This document shows, one piece after another, positions 49,251-61,489 of a DNA stretch of 64,000 nt (positions within the stretch are counted from its first letter, which is position 1; every line of letters begins with the position of its first letter). A program made the position numbers and the translations under genes. The stretch is from Sisyra terminalis (Eukaryota; Arthropoda; Insecta; Neuroptera; Sisyridae), in the NCBI GenBank assembly GCA_958496175.1, contig OY292277.1, positions 27,571,282 to 27,635,281 on the forward strand, given 5' to 3'. A model generated the notes under the pieces. That model did no database searches. It was given only the letters and a program-made list of their open reading frames with translations, and was not told where the DNA came from.

Positions 49251-50397
49251 TGATAAAAAGTGTCTTTTTGTATTAAGAATTTAAACAACTTATTCAGTTT
49301 TTTTGATTTGTATTTTTTCAATAAATTAGCAACTTTTACTCAATATCAACAATTTTTAGCTACATTGTGATAATATTCTTTAGAGCAAGAGTAGCCAGCC
49401 CAGATTTAGATAGGATAACTAAAATGAGGGTTTTATTTGATACAATAACAATACAAATTAGTTAAAAAAAGTTTCAAAAACTATCTTATTTTTTGAAAAA
49501 AACCCTAATTCATAATAAGCTGTTAAGTTAGTCCTATTGCAAAGTTTTTTTCAAACCTATATAGTAATGTAAATTACAATTCTGTAGGATCAATTGTTTT
49601 GTGGTAGTTCTGATCGAAATTTAGATCCTTCACTGAAAGCTTTTCTGATTTTTTCTGAAAAGGATGAACGTGCTTTTTATTTTTTAGATTTAATTAAGCG
49701 TAATTACGTGATTATGTCTGCCCATTAAAAAAACAATAGTTGTCTCTGTTGTTTATTGCATAAATCGTGTACACAATACACCGATACGATTATTCTGGAC
49801 TTGACTGAACTTATAATTGTGTTGCTAATATTGTACGTCAGAGAAGAGAGACTTAAGTCCTTATACTTAAGTGTATACGTTTCTTATTATAACTAAATTA
49901 TTTACTACCCGTGAAATATTCACAATTCAACATTGAAACAACTGATGAATAGAAAAAATTGGTAAATGAATGAAATCGAAATGACAATTGAAACAAATAA
50001 CAATCAGTTAGTTTAAATTTAAAAGACATTGATTATTATACCTGCTTTTCACTCACACGTATTGTTATTATATTCTTTGTTCTATGGCTTTGTAGACATA
50101 GGTACGTAGTTTTTGTATCATTATGTTGATTTAAATATAATAGAATTATTCTTGAAACTGATTTACATTATTTTAGAAGTAAACACTCCATTGTTTATTT
50201 TTCTTAATAAATAATTTAAAAAATAAAGAAAGAATGCGAATAATTGAAATACGTTGAAATTATAGCACCTTTCAAAGAAAAATAGTTTCTAACAATTTCA
50301 TTAGTCAATAGTCAGTCGTAGTTGAAATTTCAAACGTTATTTTCAAAAAAAAAATAATAGGAATATTGTGGATGTAGCCTTAATGAAAAAAAAACTA

Positions 50398-50697
50398 AAG
50401 GTGCACACGAGACGAGATTACGGTACGCGATATCGAGACGAGATAAAACCGAAAACTAGCCGTTTTGAAATACGATTTTATACAGATAAATAGTAATTTC
50501 ATAAATTTTTGATAAATAAAATTAAATTGACTTTAAAATCGTCGGTATTTTCATTGTCCTAGAGTAAAACTCAGTTCAACTATATTTCAACTATATATAT
50601 CAACTAATTAAGAAGTCTCGAAATTGAAATACGCTCTAAATCTCAATTTACAATTCAAGACGAGACTAGTCAAATCTTGTTACGTGTGTTCCTATAA
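50398..50697. mobile_element. MITE with AGGTGCACACGAGACGAG ends
   Basis: Imperfect inverted ends of about 23 bp: AGGTGCACACGAGACGAG at the left, and CTTGTTACGTGTGTTCCT at the right. The length is about 300 bp and the interior is AT-rich with further CGAGACGAG motifs. There is no coding potential. Confidence 0.5.
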
Positions 50698-51048
50698 AAA
50701 TACAATGATATTAGCAAATTATTGATTGTTGAATCTGAATTTATTAGCGATTTCAAACGCATGCAATATTCGCAAACTTTTGCTTATAAAGTAATATAAG
50801 TACAATTAAAGAAATGTACAGTTCGTAACTGATTAATCATAAAACTGCAAAAATGTAGCACATGTTAAAAAAAACTTGCCGAACAAAATCAAATTAGAAA
50901 TTCACAATATGGAATGGTTAATAGAACATTTCGTATCACGTAATGTTTTTAGAACTATTAAATGTTTGATGTGCCATAATTCGATTGATATACATTAATT
51001 TTTTTAAAATATTTATATGTATAGTTTAATGTGGCAAAAGGCATTATT

Positions 51049-51116
51049 TTACACGGGTGTTTCATGATCGGTCTCTTCAATCCGACCAAGTCGCCAAGCG
51101 TCCGGATCTCCAGCCG
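51049..51116 (-). CDS. bves: Popeye alternative last exon 1, PDZ-ligand-like end
   Basis: A GC-richer island in AT-rich DNA. After an acceptor (GATGTATTAG) two bases complete the split codon left by exon 54650-54785, then 21 residues follow: AGDPDAWRLGRIEETDHETP then V and a stop. The final ETPV fits the class I PDZ-ligand pattern (S/T-x-hydrophobic). The phase match and coding-like composition argue that it belongs to the Popeye gene, 3.5 kb upstream on this strand. Confidence 0.7.
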
Positions 51117-54100
51117 CTAATACATCAAATTAACAATTTAGTCAATACATCATGAAAATACAAAACTATTGTGCAATAAAATAGTTACATTGTCACACAT
51201 TAATGAATTCAAATCATAAGACAACAATTTTAAAATCATAAAATGAGAGGAAAAATTTATTGAATGATGAATTACGATAAAATAAAACATCCAAAAGAAA
51301 CAGTAATCAATAAGAATGTTATTGCAAAGAAATTAATTACGAAAAACTTTTTTAAACAAAAATCAAGAGTGCTTTTGAAAAAGTTTCCTTAAATAATTCG
51401 TCGTCAGTGCTGTCTTATAAAAATCCATTAACTGATCAAACTTTTTTTTAAAAAATTTTATATAAAAATCAATAGAATAAAATATTATATGATTTTTTTC
51501 GAAAAATATATCCAATTTGAAAAATAAAATGCTAACCATCCAAACATGCCATCACGCAATACTTTAAATACAAATATAAACACATCAAGCACATAGTACA
51601 AAGTTAAAAGAGATACTTTTCTCTATAAATCTCAAAATTGTATTATCTTTGCCTCAAAACTTACCACAATAATAATATTTTATCCTAGGTAATGCTGTTA
51701 TCAGAAAATAAAAACAAACCACTGTATTTAAAAAATATAATACAAAAAATATTTCAGAGGACATAAAAGAAATACACACACACACACACATTTGACAATA
51801 ATAAAACCAAAAAAGACTATCTTTCAAAGATAATAATAATAAAATTTCAACTACAAGGATAAGTACTGAATTTGCTGAAAAATATGCAAAATTATAACAT
51901 TTAGTTCCTCTATCTATAATTTTTTACTTCCATTATAAAAAAAATCAAAACTCTTCCTTGACTCAATTCCAGGGTCGATACTGATATGTTGTTCATCCTT
52001 GAGGGAAGGATAACTACATATTTTTGTTTTGTTTTTTATAATTTTAAACTTAATATAGATTGTGTACTAGAGTAAAAAATGTATTCATATTGGTGTACCA
52101 AACCTCTCAAGTCCATAACAATTGATCTTTTTAAAACTTATCTCTGTCATTTGATCTCAAAAGCAATAAATATCTTTTATTTTTAATCCCTTTAAAAACT
52201 AATACCCAAGATTCCATAAAATCAATCCTTCCAAAGTTATTGAAAATTGAAAGGATAATAGCCGAATGGAATGGATTAGTCATTCAAATGTTCTGGAAAT
52301 CGGAAGTTGTTTTTATATTCTGATCTTTATATTTTATATTCTGAAAAACGGGAACACTTATCCCTGAGATATAAACACTAAGCACTTATTACTTAGTACT
52401 ATAACTATTATTTATTTACAATAAATCATGATTACTCTTCATGAATTATTTATTTGAAAACGCTTTGTCACCTAATATAGATTATATACGACCTTATTAT
52501 GGGATCTTTTAAGGGAAAATTTTGCTTCAAAAAAACCAACTTGCTTCTACATGTGTACAGAGTACACATTTTCAATGAAGCTGTTAATTTTTAAAGCTCA
52601 CGATACTAAACCGCTCACTTAGAAGTAGTTAATGTATACTAGGCCAAAGTAAAGAAAGCTTATTCAAATAAATAATCGATAAGCAGTAACCGTTATTTAT
52701 TGTCAATAAATAATAATTCAGAATTTAGTAATAAGTGCCTTAAGTTAATATTTAATAAATAAATGGATGTGAGTTTTTCTTGTAAATTAAAAACTTTGTG
52801 TTAATTCTGTAAATAAATTAGATAGCGTTACATCGCATACCCTTAACGAATTTCAATCAAGCAAAGAAAAATGACATAAAACAAAATAAATAGAATCATT
52901 TTTATTACTCGTATTTATCGATGTTTTTTTTCTTTTGATATTGATTGATTTTGATATGTTATCGACAACTGGCAGAAACAATGACTACATTCCTCTATAA
53001 TAATTAATTATATTGATTAGATAAAAAGAAAAATGAAGACTTGAACAAAGGACGGTAAAATTTTATATGGATATAAAACTTTAATACTTTTTGGAGCATT
53101 CTAGAATCCAATACGAAACTTGTGATTACTTTACTTGGTTTAGAAAAATATTAATTTTAATGTTTATTAGTTTTAGTGTATTTTTACTCTTCATGTCTTT
53201 AATTATATTGCGTAGTTGGCGTATATGTAAATGAATAAACATTGAAGATAAGTTAGAGAAAAAGTTTATATGAATAAATAATTTAAATTAATACTTTGTT
53301 TCGTTAGTAACAAACTTTAGAATGAATCCAAAAATAAATCAAAATATTACAATATATATTCCGTTTCACTTTTCAATAATTAAATGTATCATTAGTTTTA
53401 AATAAGAAAGTATTTTCTATAATCTATACAGTTGAGGTATTTTATTTATTAAAAATCAAAATTAAATAATGGTATATATTTTGTTATATAAAAATAATTA
53501 ATACAGCCAATGTTTCACAACTAGTGATGACTAGTGATATTAAACCATTTTTTTTGACGAATATCGATAAATAAATAAAATTGTCTCAATTTTTTAGATA
53601 TACTATTGCAATTTAAATCACTTACAAAAAATATTTTAACATGCGAAGATGTTTAGTAACACACATATAAAGTAAGTATTTAAAGTTTGAGATACTACTT
53701 GCATTAAGGATCAATTGGTAAAGGACCTATGAGAAATCGGTACGCTCCTTTCTAATTTCAAACATTTAAACTTTATATGAATCAATTTCTACTGCATACA
53801 TTAATTTAAAATGATAACAAAATTTCATTTTTCTTTTATTTTCTGGGTTAAATGAAATGTAAGTGTGAATCTTAAAATTATTTTTCTACCATAAATGCAT
53901 ATTTTTCATTGATAACTATTTTATCACATACTTAGGTATTAAAATCACATCATAATCCCTAATAGTTTCATGCAAACATTTATACATTAAAATTTAATAA
54001 AAAAATAAAATAAAAACAGTCTAAATCAAAAAAATGTACAAGCATCATTTCTCTTACCTGACATTTAACTCAAAATGATAACATGTTAACAATTTTCTCT

Positions 54101-57100
54101 CTTATCGTTTAAACTAGCAATTATTATGAACAATTTGTTTTTACTAAGGAGAAATAGTTTCGATGACACACTAACTTTGAACTTCATCAGAAGGAGCAGG
54201 AGGAGCGCGATGTAGCCGTGGACTGGGCGGAAGATGAAGCGAACACGCCAAAGGAGCTGCTAGCAAGGGAATATGCTCCTCTACACACCAAAAACACAGC
54301 CAACAACATACAAACATAATGGAGCCGTTCCAAAAATATTTTCTTTATGAATTACTCATTTGAAAAAATAAATTATAAATCTACAAACGATTTAAAAATA
54401 TCTACACTTATCCAGTTAAATACAAAAATCTATATAAAAAATTCCAGAGAAACAAACAAGACAAGCTCAAGAGAAAAGTTAGTTACTATTCATGCAAATA
54501 GTTCATATCAGGATAAATATCACGTTTATTTTTAATTTGAACGAATATGAAAAAAATATAAAAAGAACTAAGTCGTAATTTCTTACCTATAAAAATACTA
54601 ATAATACAGAAAGCCAAGAAAATACATTAAAAATAACTGTTGGTCTTACCCTGTAGTTGTCGATTTATTAAAGCCGTAATTCCAGGTCCATCGCCCGATT
54701 TCTTTACTATTAGCATGGGCTTATCGTCCGATTCTTCCATATTTGGCACATGACCATTATTACTAGCTGCCATAGTCTCACTCACCTAGAATAAATAATA
54801 TAAACATGTATCACTAGCATTAAAAACAGTAATATTAAGATTGTAGAAATTTCACATACTTGCATTAATTTTTTTACGACATCCCGACCAAGAATATGGT
54901 CAAAAACGGCCTGTAGAAAGCGATCGCTTATGATAGATAAACGTAGTTTGTCTCGGTGCCAAATTAATACTCTGGACCATTCCATCGCGGTTATACTAAC
55001 GTGGAAATATTCATCAGTCGACACGCCAAACCATTCGGGACTATCGAGAAATTGATGAGGAAACACTATATGCAAAGCTCGTCCATTTTGCGACACAACA
55101 AGTCTAAAAATTAAAAATATTTTTACAGCCCGCTCTATTTATATTCGTTACTAATAAATATTTTTTTTATAATCACACCCAAAACTATAATGTTTTTTAT
55201 ATTTTTATATTGAGAAGCAAATTCAAAGTTATTTTATGGTTGGTTTACATAAACGATCAAGGCGGTGAAAAACGGAAACAATTTAGGATAGAGAGGAAGG
55301 ATAAGATTGCTAACTGCCTAACTTTAATGTCTTTTTGTTTTTGATTGATTGCACGGAGTATAGATACCAGGAATCCAATCGGTATAGATTTTAGATAGAA
55401 AACCAACCCAGATCATAGTTCTATTTTCTGTCACTTACAGCGCAAGTATTCAGAACGTACCAAAGGTCACTACGGTTTTCAGAAGGTATTTTAATCTTGC
55501 AATGCTTGAAGGGAAATGTATCAGGATGTGACGCCGCCATTAATGTGTTTGCAGTACTAACTTAAATCAAAATTATGTACTTTCTATAAGTTAACTATCT
55601 AACATAAGTTAGTATTTCACACTCTTGTGGCAGAACCATATATTGACACCATAATTTTCCCATTGTGCAGTAGATTAGAATTTACAGTTTCTAATAACAG
55701 CACTTCTCAGACCTCAAATTGATGCCATTATTTAACGTCGCGTTCGGAATCCTTGTATCTATACTCCGTGTCCTGCACAAAGGGAAATGTGTCAATATAT
55801 GGCGCTGCTACAAGAGTGAAATACTAATTTATGTTACCATAGTGAACCTACGGAAAGTACATAATTTCGATTTAAGTTAGTACTGCAAATACACTAACGG
55901 CGGCGCCACATCCAGACACATTTCCCTTCATGCATTATAAGATTAAAATACCTTCTTAAGAATGTTAAAGAGATACTATCAGAGAAAAAAGTACAATTGA
56001 AATTCGTGAACAATTACGTCGTGTAGCGCACCATGAGATGAATAAAAAGATCGATACTTAAAAAAATGTATATAGTTTATATCGGAAATTTCACCAAAAA
56101 TTTTGAACAAAATAAGAAAAAAACATACAAAATTTTTAACTTACTTTTAGGACTGAATATGCCTTGATTTCAACTTAACAAACCAAAGTATTATTGATTT
56201 GATGCTCATACGTTATGAATATAGATTTTTTTAATATGATTAACTTATAAATAAAACATGAAATTGGCATGTTTTTAAGACATTTGTAACAAAAAAATTA
56301 ATTAATAATTCAACATTATATAAAATAATGAAAACGTGATAACGCTGTCGAATTTATAGGTTGGCAACTCTAATATGTCTCTCTCACATAATGTGAGTAA
56401 GCATGCACGAAATGCTTAACATTTAGAACATAAATTATTTTATATATTTTGTTCTTTTTCGCTTTATACCATGAACTCATGAGTGTGACAAAAATAAATT
56501 ATGTGTTTCATTTTTATCTAACTAAATGTACTATCACAGCATGTATTATATACAAGGCGGTACGTCACAGTTGACGACAATGGTGTCGCACTTTCTTAAA
56601 AACTTATTAATTTATCAAGTAAAAACCTGTTTTTCGGTATATTTTTTATTTGTTTCGTAAAAACCGTATAGTAATAAACATATGCAAAATTAGTTTCCTG
56701 AAGTTCAAACTACATATTTTCAAAGTTTGAGATACTTTATAGCATTTTTTTTTGCTAATAAAAATAAATTTAGTTTATTCGATCCTCATAAGATTACATG
56801 TAAAATCATAGTATTTTTAAATTGCAATAACTTTTTATGGACTTAGCGAATCGCTTTAAAATTTTCCCAGGTGCTTTTGCATTAAATAAGGAATATTCTA
56901 CTAAATTTTTAGTTCTCTGGTAAAATTTTGACATACCTCTATAAGTTTCTTAAAACCGTAGTGACCTTTGATACGTTCTGAATACTTGCGCTGCAAGTGG
57001 CAGAAAAGAGAACTATGATCTGGGACGGTTTTTGTTTACATGAATTTTGTGAACAAGCCTATACTGTTTGGACTTCTGATATCTATACGCCATGGTTGAT

Positions 57101-58101
57101 TGCATCTCACAATTTTAAAGAAACCTTTCTTATAATCTTTTTATCACCATAAGCTTATTTAGTATGTAACTTAAAACTAAATTTACTATTTATAGATTGT
57201 CTAAATACTGCAATAGCAAATAAAATAATTTTTACTCTATCGCGAATTATAAAACAAACGCAAAATTAACCGTGTTTTTGATAAATTTAAAAAATATAAT
57301 AATAAAGTTCTTACTTTCCAGATAAAACTAAAGAAAGGCTATCAACTTTAGTGGCCTTCTCTTGGGCATAAATTTCTTGATATTTCAAAGTTCGAATCAT
57401 TTTCATGCAACGCAGAACTTTCTTGAACTTATGCCTCGAAACTTTCAATGGACGAAACAATGACAAGTAAACCTGTAATATCAATCGTTATGCTATTGCT
57501 TTTTAACTCTATAATAACACACTACCTCTTCAACTTCTTTGGAAAATCGTACAGGTCTCAAGTAAAACAATAAAACGCATATATGTACAAAATTGATGAA
57601 GACAAACAAAACGTTCCATACGAAAGCATCCAAGTAGCACCTCACTGTCCATCCCCATAATGCGAAGAAAGCACATCCAATTAATAAACTGCAACGCAAG
57701 TAGAGCATACCATAGAGACCAGTTGGGGCTAAATAGGATAGGAAAAAAAATGTATTTGCCAGTTGGAAATAAATGTGATTGGTTTGCTCCCATTTGTTAC
57801 AGTAGTCAATACTGAACACGGCTGATATGAATGAAGTATCGTATGGAAATGATAAATTCGACTTGTGTGATGTTTCATCTCCTGAAAAAAGAAATCTTAA
57901 GACTTTTGTTTCAAATTGAATTAAATGCTTACGATTGTCCCAATCGTCTTCAATTTTCGTCGATGTTTCTTCAGTCAAAACCATTGTACTACTGATAAAC
58001 TCGGTTGTAGACTCAACTGGAATGTTACTTTGATTCGTCTGATTCCATCCGCAGATACATTCGAACGACGTTAATAATAATAAGGCACTTAATAGTAACA
58101 T
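51049..58101 (-). CDS. bves: Popeye domain-containing protein (POPDC/Bves)
   Basis: Popeye proteins are cAMP-binding membrane proteins of the plasma membrane. Common exons: 57933-58101, 57526-57881, 57315-57472, 54860-55103, 54650-54785. They are followed by either 54171-54280 (390 residues in all) or 51049-51116 (376 residues). The N terminus has sequons NQT and NQS, then three membrane segments at about 93-117, 119-135 and 141-163. The Popeye domain follows (FRPLKVSRHKFKK, LSLVLSGK). The cAMP-pocket motif DSPEW is intact at 248-252; the second motif is FHVS where vertebrates have FQVT. I chose the ATG at 58101, giving a hydrophobic MLLLSALLLL start. No upstream in-frame ATG exists in this exon, but an unseen upstream coding exon is possible. 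The intron 55104-57314 holds nested inverted repeats. Confidence 0.93.
51774..51790. repeat. (AC)n microsatellite
   Basis: Uninterrupted alternation of A and C over 17 bases, inside the long Popeye intron. Confidence 0.85.
54171..54280 (-). CDS. bves: Popeye alternative last exon 2
   Basis: After acceptor GGTGTGTAG, two bases complete the split codon. Then 35 residues follow, starting EHIPLLAAPLACSLHLPPSP and ending SDEVQS before TAG. It is Pro/Ala/Leu/Arg-rich and much richer in GC than its surroundings. It is phase-compatible with exon 54650-54785, so it competes with the exon at 51049-51116 as the C terminus. Confidence 0.6.
55349..57106. mobile_element. Nested inverted-repeat elements in a Popeye intron
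   Basis: Three nested pairs are visible. The outer pair is 55349-55490 against 56949-57106 (GCAAGTATTCAGAACGTACC and mirror). A middle pair is 55492-55665 against 55783-55974 (AAGGGAAATGTATCAGGATG and mirror). A shorter end motif CACGGAGTATAGATACC at 55353 is mirrored at 55750-55772. The region 55980-56945 between the outer arms is AT-rich without a reading frame. Confidence 0.65.
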
Positions 58102-58883
58102 GCTAAACACTAACGAAACACTGCGATCGTGTATGTTTTTTTTTAATTTCGTCTCGTATGTTTCGTTAATTAATGAATGAACGCTTTTCTTAAGCAATGA
58201 ATTTTATATATTAATAATAAATGTTTGCTTTTACTCGTCTGTTGCGCTTTATTCAACACAAAACGGGATCCACTAAAATGACCCATTTGTAAAAATTAAA
58301 TTCTCCGAGCCGATTTGATTAGCGATGATCGATGAAAATCTAAAATAAACACCACAAAATATTCATAGATTCTGATTTCACCACAATGTTTCTTCATTTA
58401 AGATTCATATTTAATTAAAATGAATTAAATATTTATTAGAACGAGACAATTCGACCCGTTTTTCACTAAAATGGTAAATTTGGAATCAATAATTAACTAA
58501 ACCATTCGTACGAGAACGTTTGACATTTAAACATGAAATGCATGAAATCGACATAAATTAGTTATAACCAAATGCGAATTGTTAAATTGATGCAAATTTA
58601 CTTACTATGGAAAATAAAAACGTGAAAAACATGAGAAAATGGTGCAAATTTTGCGAAGATGAAACATTTAACTCAAACTACATCGACTCCCATGTTAAAA
58701 TTAATATTGGTTCATAAACAACATTCTATAATTACATGCTAGCCATGCTAGCCTAGCTTCACTTGTGTTCACTTGTAACTAGTACACCTAGTACAACAAA
58801 ATTATGCAAGTCTATGGTAAGTTAAGAATTGTCGGCCATTGTGATCTTTCTTCCGTTTCCCTCTTGTTGTAAAATTAGGCAAA
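58102..58883. promoter_or_regulatory. Divergent promoter region, Popeye and RpL18A
   Basis: The 0.8-kb interval separates two genes transcribed away from each other. No other gene or repeat is seen. A short tandem-like stretch near 58738-58790 repeats GCTAGCCATGCTAGCCTAGC and TTCACTTG motifs. Confidence 0.45.
58846..58865 (+). promoter_or_regulatory. Possible 5'-TOP tract of RpL18A
   Basis: A pyrimidine-rich run CTTTCTTCCGTTTCCCTCTT lies 19 bases before the start codon. Ribosomal protein mRNAs typically begin with such a tract, which puts translation under growth control. The transcription start itself is inferred. Confidence 0.5.
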
Positions 58884-59670
58884 ATGAAAGCTAAAGGAGA
58901 GGTAATTTATCTATTTTTCTCGATATAAATTAAAATAAAATAATTTTAAGTAAAAGAAAAGTGTTAATAAATTAAAGTTTATATTTCCTTTCAATTTTTC
59001 TCGATATCTAACGTATTAAATGTTTTCCACGACTAACCTCTTAAACACGTGTCTAGTGTAATATGTTTCTAACAAGAATTATTTTATATTTTAGCTCAAG
59101 GAATACGAGGTAATCGGCCGAAAGTTGCCAACGGAGAAAGAAAAGGTGACTCCGCTGTACAAGATGCGTATTTTCGCTCCGGATGAGATCGTCGCCAAAT
59201 CTCGTTTCTGGTACTTCTTGCGGCAATTGAAAAAATTCAAAAAATCCACCGGTGAAATTGTACAAATCAAACAAATCCCGGAAAAAACGCCGATGAAAAT
59301 CAAGAATTTTGGTATTTGGTTAAGATACGATTCACGATCAGGTACACATAACATGTACCGAGAATATCGCGATTTGAGTGTGTCAGGTGCCGTAACGCAA
59401 TGTTACCGTGACATGGGAGCTCGTCATCGTGCACGAGCACATTCCATTCAAGTAAGATTATTCAAATCACAATTTAAGGCCGTTTTTAATTATTTTAATG
59501 TTTGTTTTTAGATTATTAAAGTAGAAGTCATCAAAGCGGCTAATTGCAGACGACCCCAAGTCAAGCAATTCCACGACTCGAAGATACGTTTCCCATTACC
59601 TAAACGTATTAATCAACGTAACAAAATGCCAAGATTCTCTGTGCGTAAACCTCGCACTTATTTCTTGTAA
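58884..59670 (+). CDS. RpL18A: 60S ribosomal protein L18a (eL20)
   Basis: Exons 58884-58901, 59095-59451 and 59512-59670 encode 177 residues, normal length for L18a, a large-subunit surface protein. The first exon encodes only MKAKGE, as is common in ribosomal protein genes. Conserved stretches are [60 protein letters not shown] and [14 protein letters not shown]. All motifs are intact and the codon choice is GC-richer than the surrounding DNA, as expected for a highly expressed gene. Confidence 0.98.
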
Positions 59671-59698
59671 AATTTAAGCGGCAATTTTTGTTTACGAA

Positions 59699-59704
59699 AA
59701 TAAA
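59699..59704 (+). promoter_or_regulatory. Polyadenylation signal AATAAA
   Basis: Canonical hexamer 29 bp after the RpL18A stop codon, the expected spacing for a short ribosomal-protein 3' UTR. Confidence 0.7.
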
Positions 59705-60218
59705 TTATAACTAAGACAAAGACATTTTTATTTGTAATGATCCCACAAAAGTTACCATTGATACCATTTAGAATTTAGATTCCCATTAGCCCGGGCATAA
59801 TATTTTCTATGGAATTTATAGAAAATAATATATATTTGAGGTACTTCATGAAAGCAACCACTTTTGAAAACCAGAGTAGGGTTCTTTTTTTTAAAAATAT
59901 TTTTTCACTCGTCACTTATCAATAGTAAGTCCGTAGAGGTTCGTTCTTATTTTGATTAATTTTCCATCAGCTATTCCAAATACAAGAAAAAAATAAAGCG
60001 ATAATCTCTGGAAAAACTGATCTTTAGAATCATTCCTAAAAAATATAAGATTTTCTAAAACAGAGGTGGCCAACTCAAATGATATTGCGAATCAATTTGG
60101 AAATGCATCATAAGTTCGTGGGTCAAATCAAGCTATATATCCTCATATTAATAGAAAATTAAACGTTGCCAGATTTGACTGCTAAGCGGGACTTGAGCCC
60201 ATTTTTGACAAACCGATT

Positions 60219-60414
60219 GGATCAGATCCCTTTTAGGTCGGTCAAATCTGGCAACGTTACATTTTCTATTCGTTTTATAGTCGTTATCATATAGTGTAAT
60301 TTTCTCTCTTGTGGCAAAATTTTCATTATGGACCGATTTATTTGTGAAATAAATAAAAAACAGTATAAAATGCCATATTGCCAGCATTTAATCGACCTAA
60401 AAGAGACATGAGCC
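60219..60414. mobile_element. MITE family A, near-full copy
   Basis: GGATCAGATCCCTTTTAGGT at the left is mirrored by ACCTAAAAGAGACATGAGCC at the right, with CTGGCAACGTTACATTTTC in the left arm. The flanks AACCGATT and TACCGGTT differ at two of eight positions, compatible with an old 8-bp target duplication. Confidence 0.7.
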
Positions 60415-61489
60415 TACCGGTTTTATTTATTTACACTAAATACCGGATAAAGATTCTATAATTTTCTACAAAAAAGCACTTCAAAATCGAAAAAACTTTT
60501 TATAAATTGGCTTGTTTTATTCATATGTACATGAAAACGATAAAAAATTTTTAGAAGATCGCTTAGTATACATGTAACAAATAATGATTGTAAATCAGTA
60601 AAAACAATAATAGCACAATTTACGTTTTGTTCATTTTGCATACAATTCAAGAATAATCTATATAATTCTAAAGTTTTATAGCTTCCATAATCAATCCACT
60701 TTACGGGCTTACATAAAGATGTAGCGAATATTGTTACTCTACAACCAATCTCGTTGTTCTTTAATAAAAAGCAAAAAGTGAAATTGTTAATCTACTGTTA
60801 GAATTTTATAGCCCTTTTCACTTAGAATCTATGAATATTATACATAGATGCAACTTAGAGAGTAGGTATCTTATATATTAAGATTGCTGATCGATGTGAC
60901 GTTTTCGTTGGTGTGGAGAAAAAAATCCATCCGCATTCATTCCATGCATATTACAACTTGGGTTGTATTTGAACTTCAAAGTTCAACAGATCTCGCACAC
61001 TTACTCTTCTCCAAAAAAATTGAATTTCGTTTTAGTTAAAGCAGTTGATCTCTGTCCGTAATACTTTCCGTCAGGATAGAGCGTAACGGGTTCTTCTCTA
61101 GTCTTGTATACAATTTTAGTATTTGCCTACACATTTTAAGATTTAATCCAATTTCTGGGTAAATACTCGTTTTAAATGGTTCTTATTCTAAATTAGCTAC
61201 TTTTTATATTGATAAAATCAGTAAGCATTTTATTAATGTCACCAAGAAATAAATAAAACATCTCACATAACTGTATGAAATCATTAATGTATTCATTCCA
61301 TTACTGTATGCTATCTGCTTTATAAAAATTAAAAAAAGGAGAAACAAATCCACTTATATCGCAAGTTTTATATATCAAGTTTGAATGAAATAGAACTAAT
61401 TCAAACAAGGATTATCAATTAACTGACATAAAATTACTGAAAAATAAAATTTTATTATATTTACAGATAAAAATATTTAAAAATCAACA

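Larger units (their letters stand above)
44943..51048. other. Intergenic, DHODH to Popeye gene
   Basis: About 6.1 kb, AT-rich. Besides three mobile elements listed separately, 45850-49015 and 49255-50395 show no coding exon, RNA gene or clear repeat. Short open frames here lack motifs and splice context. Confidence 0.55.
59671..61489. other. Convergent intergenic interval, RpL18A to ADCK1-like gene
   Basis: Holds a right-end fragment of MITE A (about 60160-60200: CGTTGCCAGATTTGACTG then GGGACTTGAGCCC) and a near-full copy just after it. The rest, 60420-61489, is AT-rich with no gene recognised. Confidence 0.5.

Noticed and set aside
57530..57793. 87-codon minus-strand frame overlapping the Popeye exon
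   Set aside because: It is the wrong frame of the exon encoding the three membrane segments.
59053..59354. Minus-strand frames over RpL18A
   Set aside because: Antisense shadows of the conserved ribosomal protein exon.
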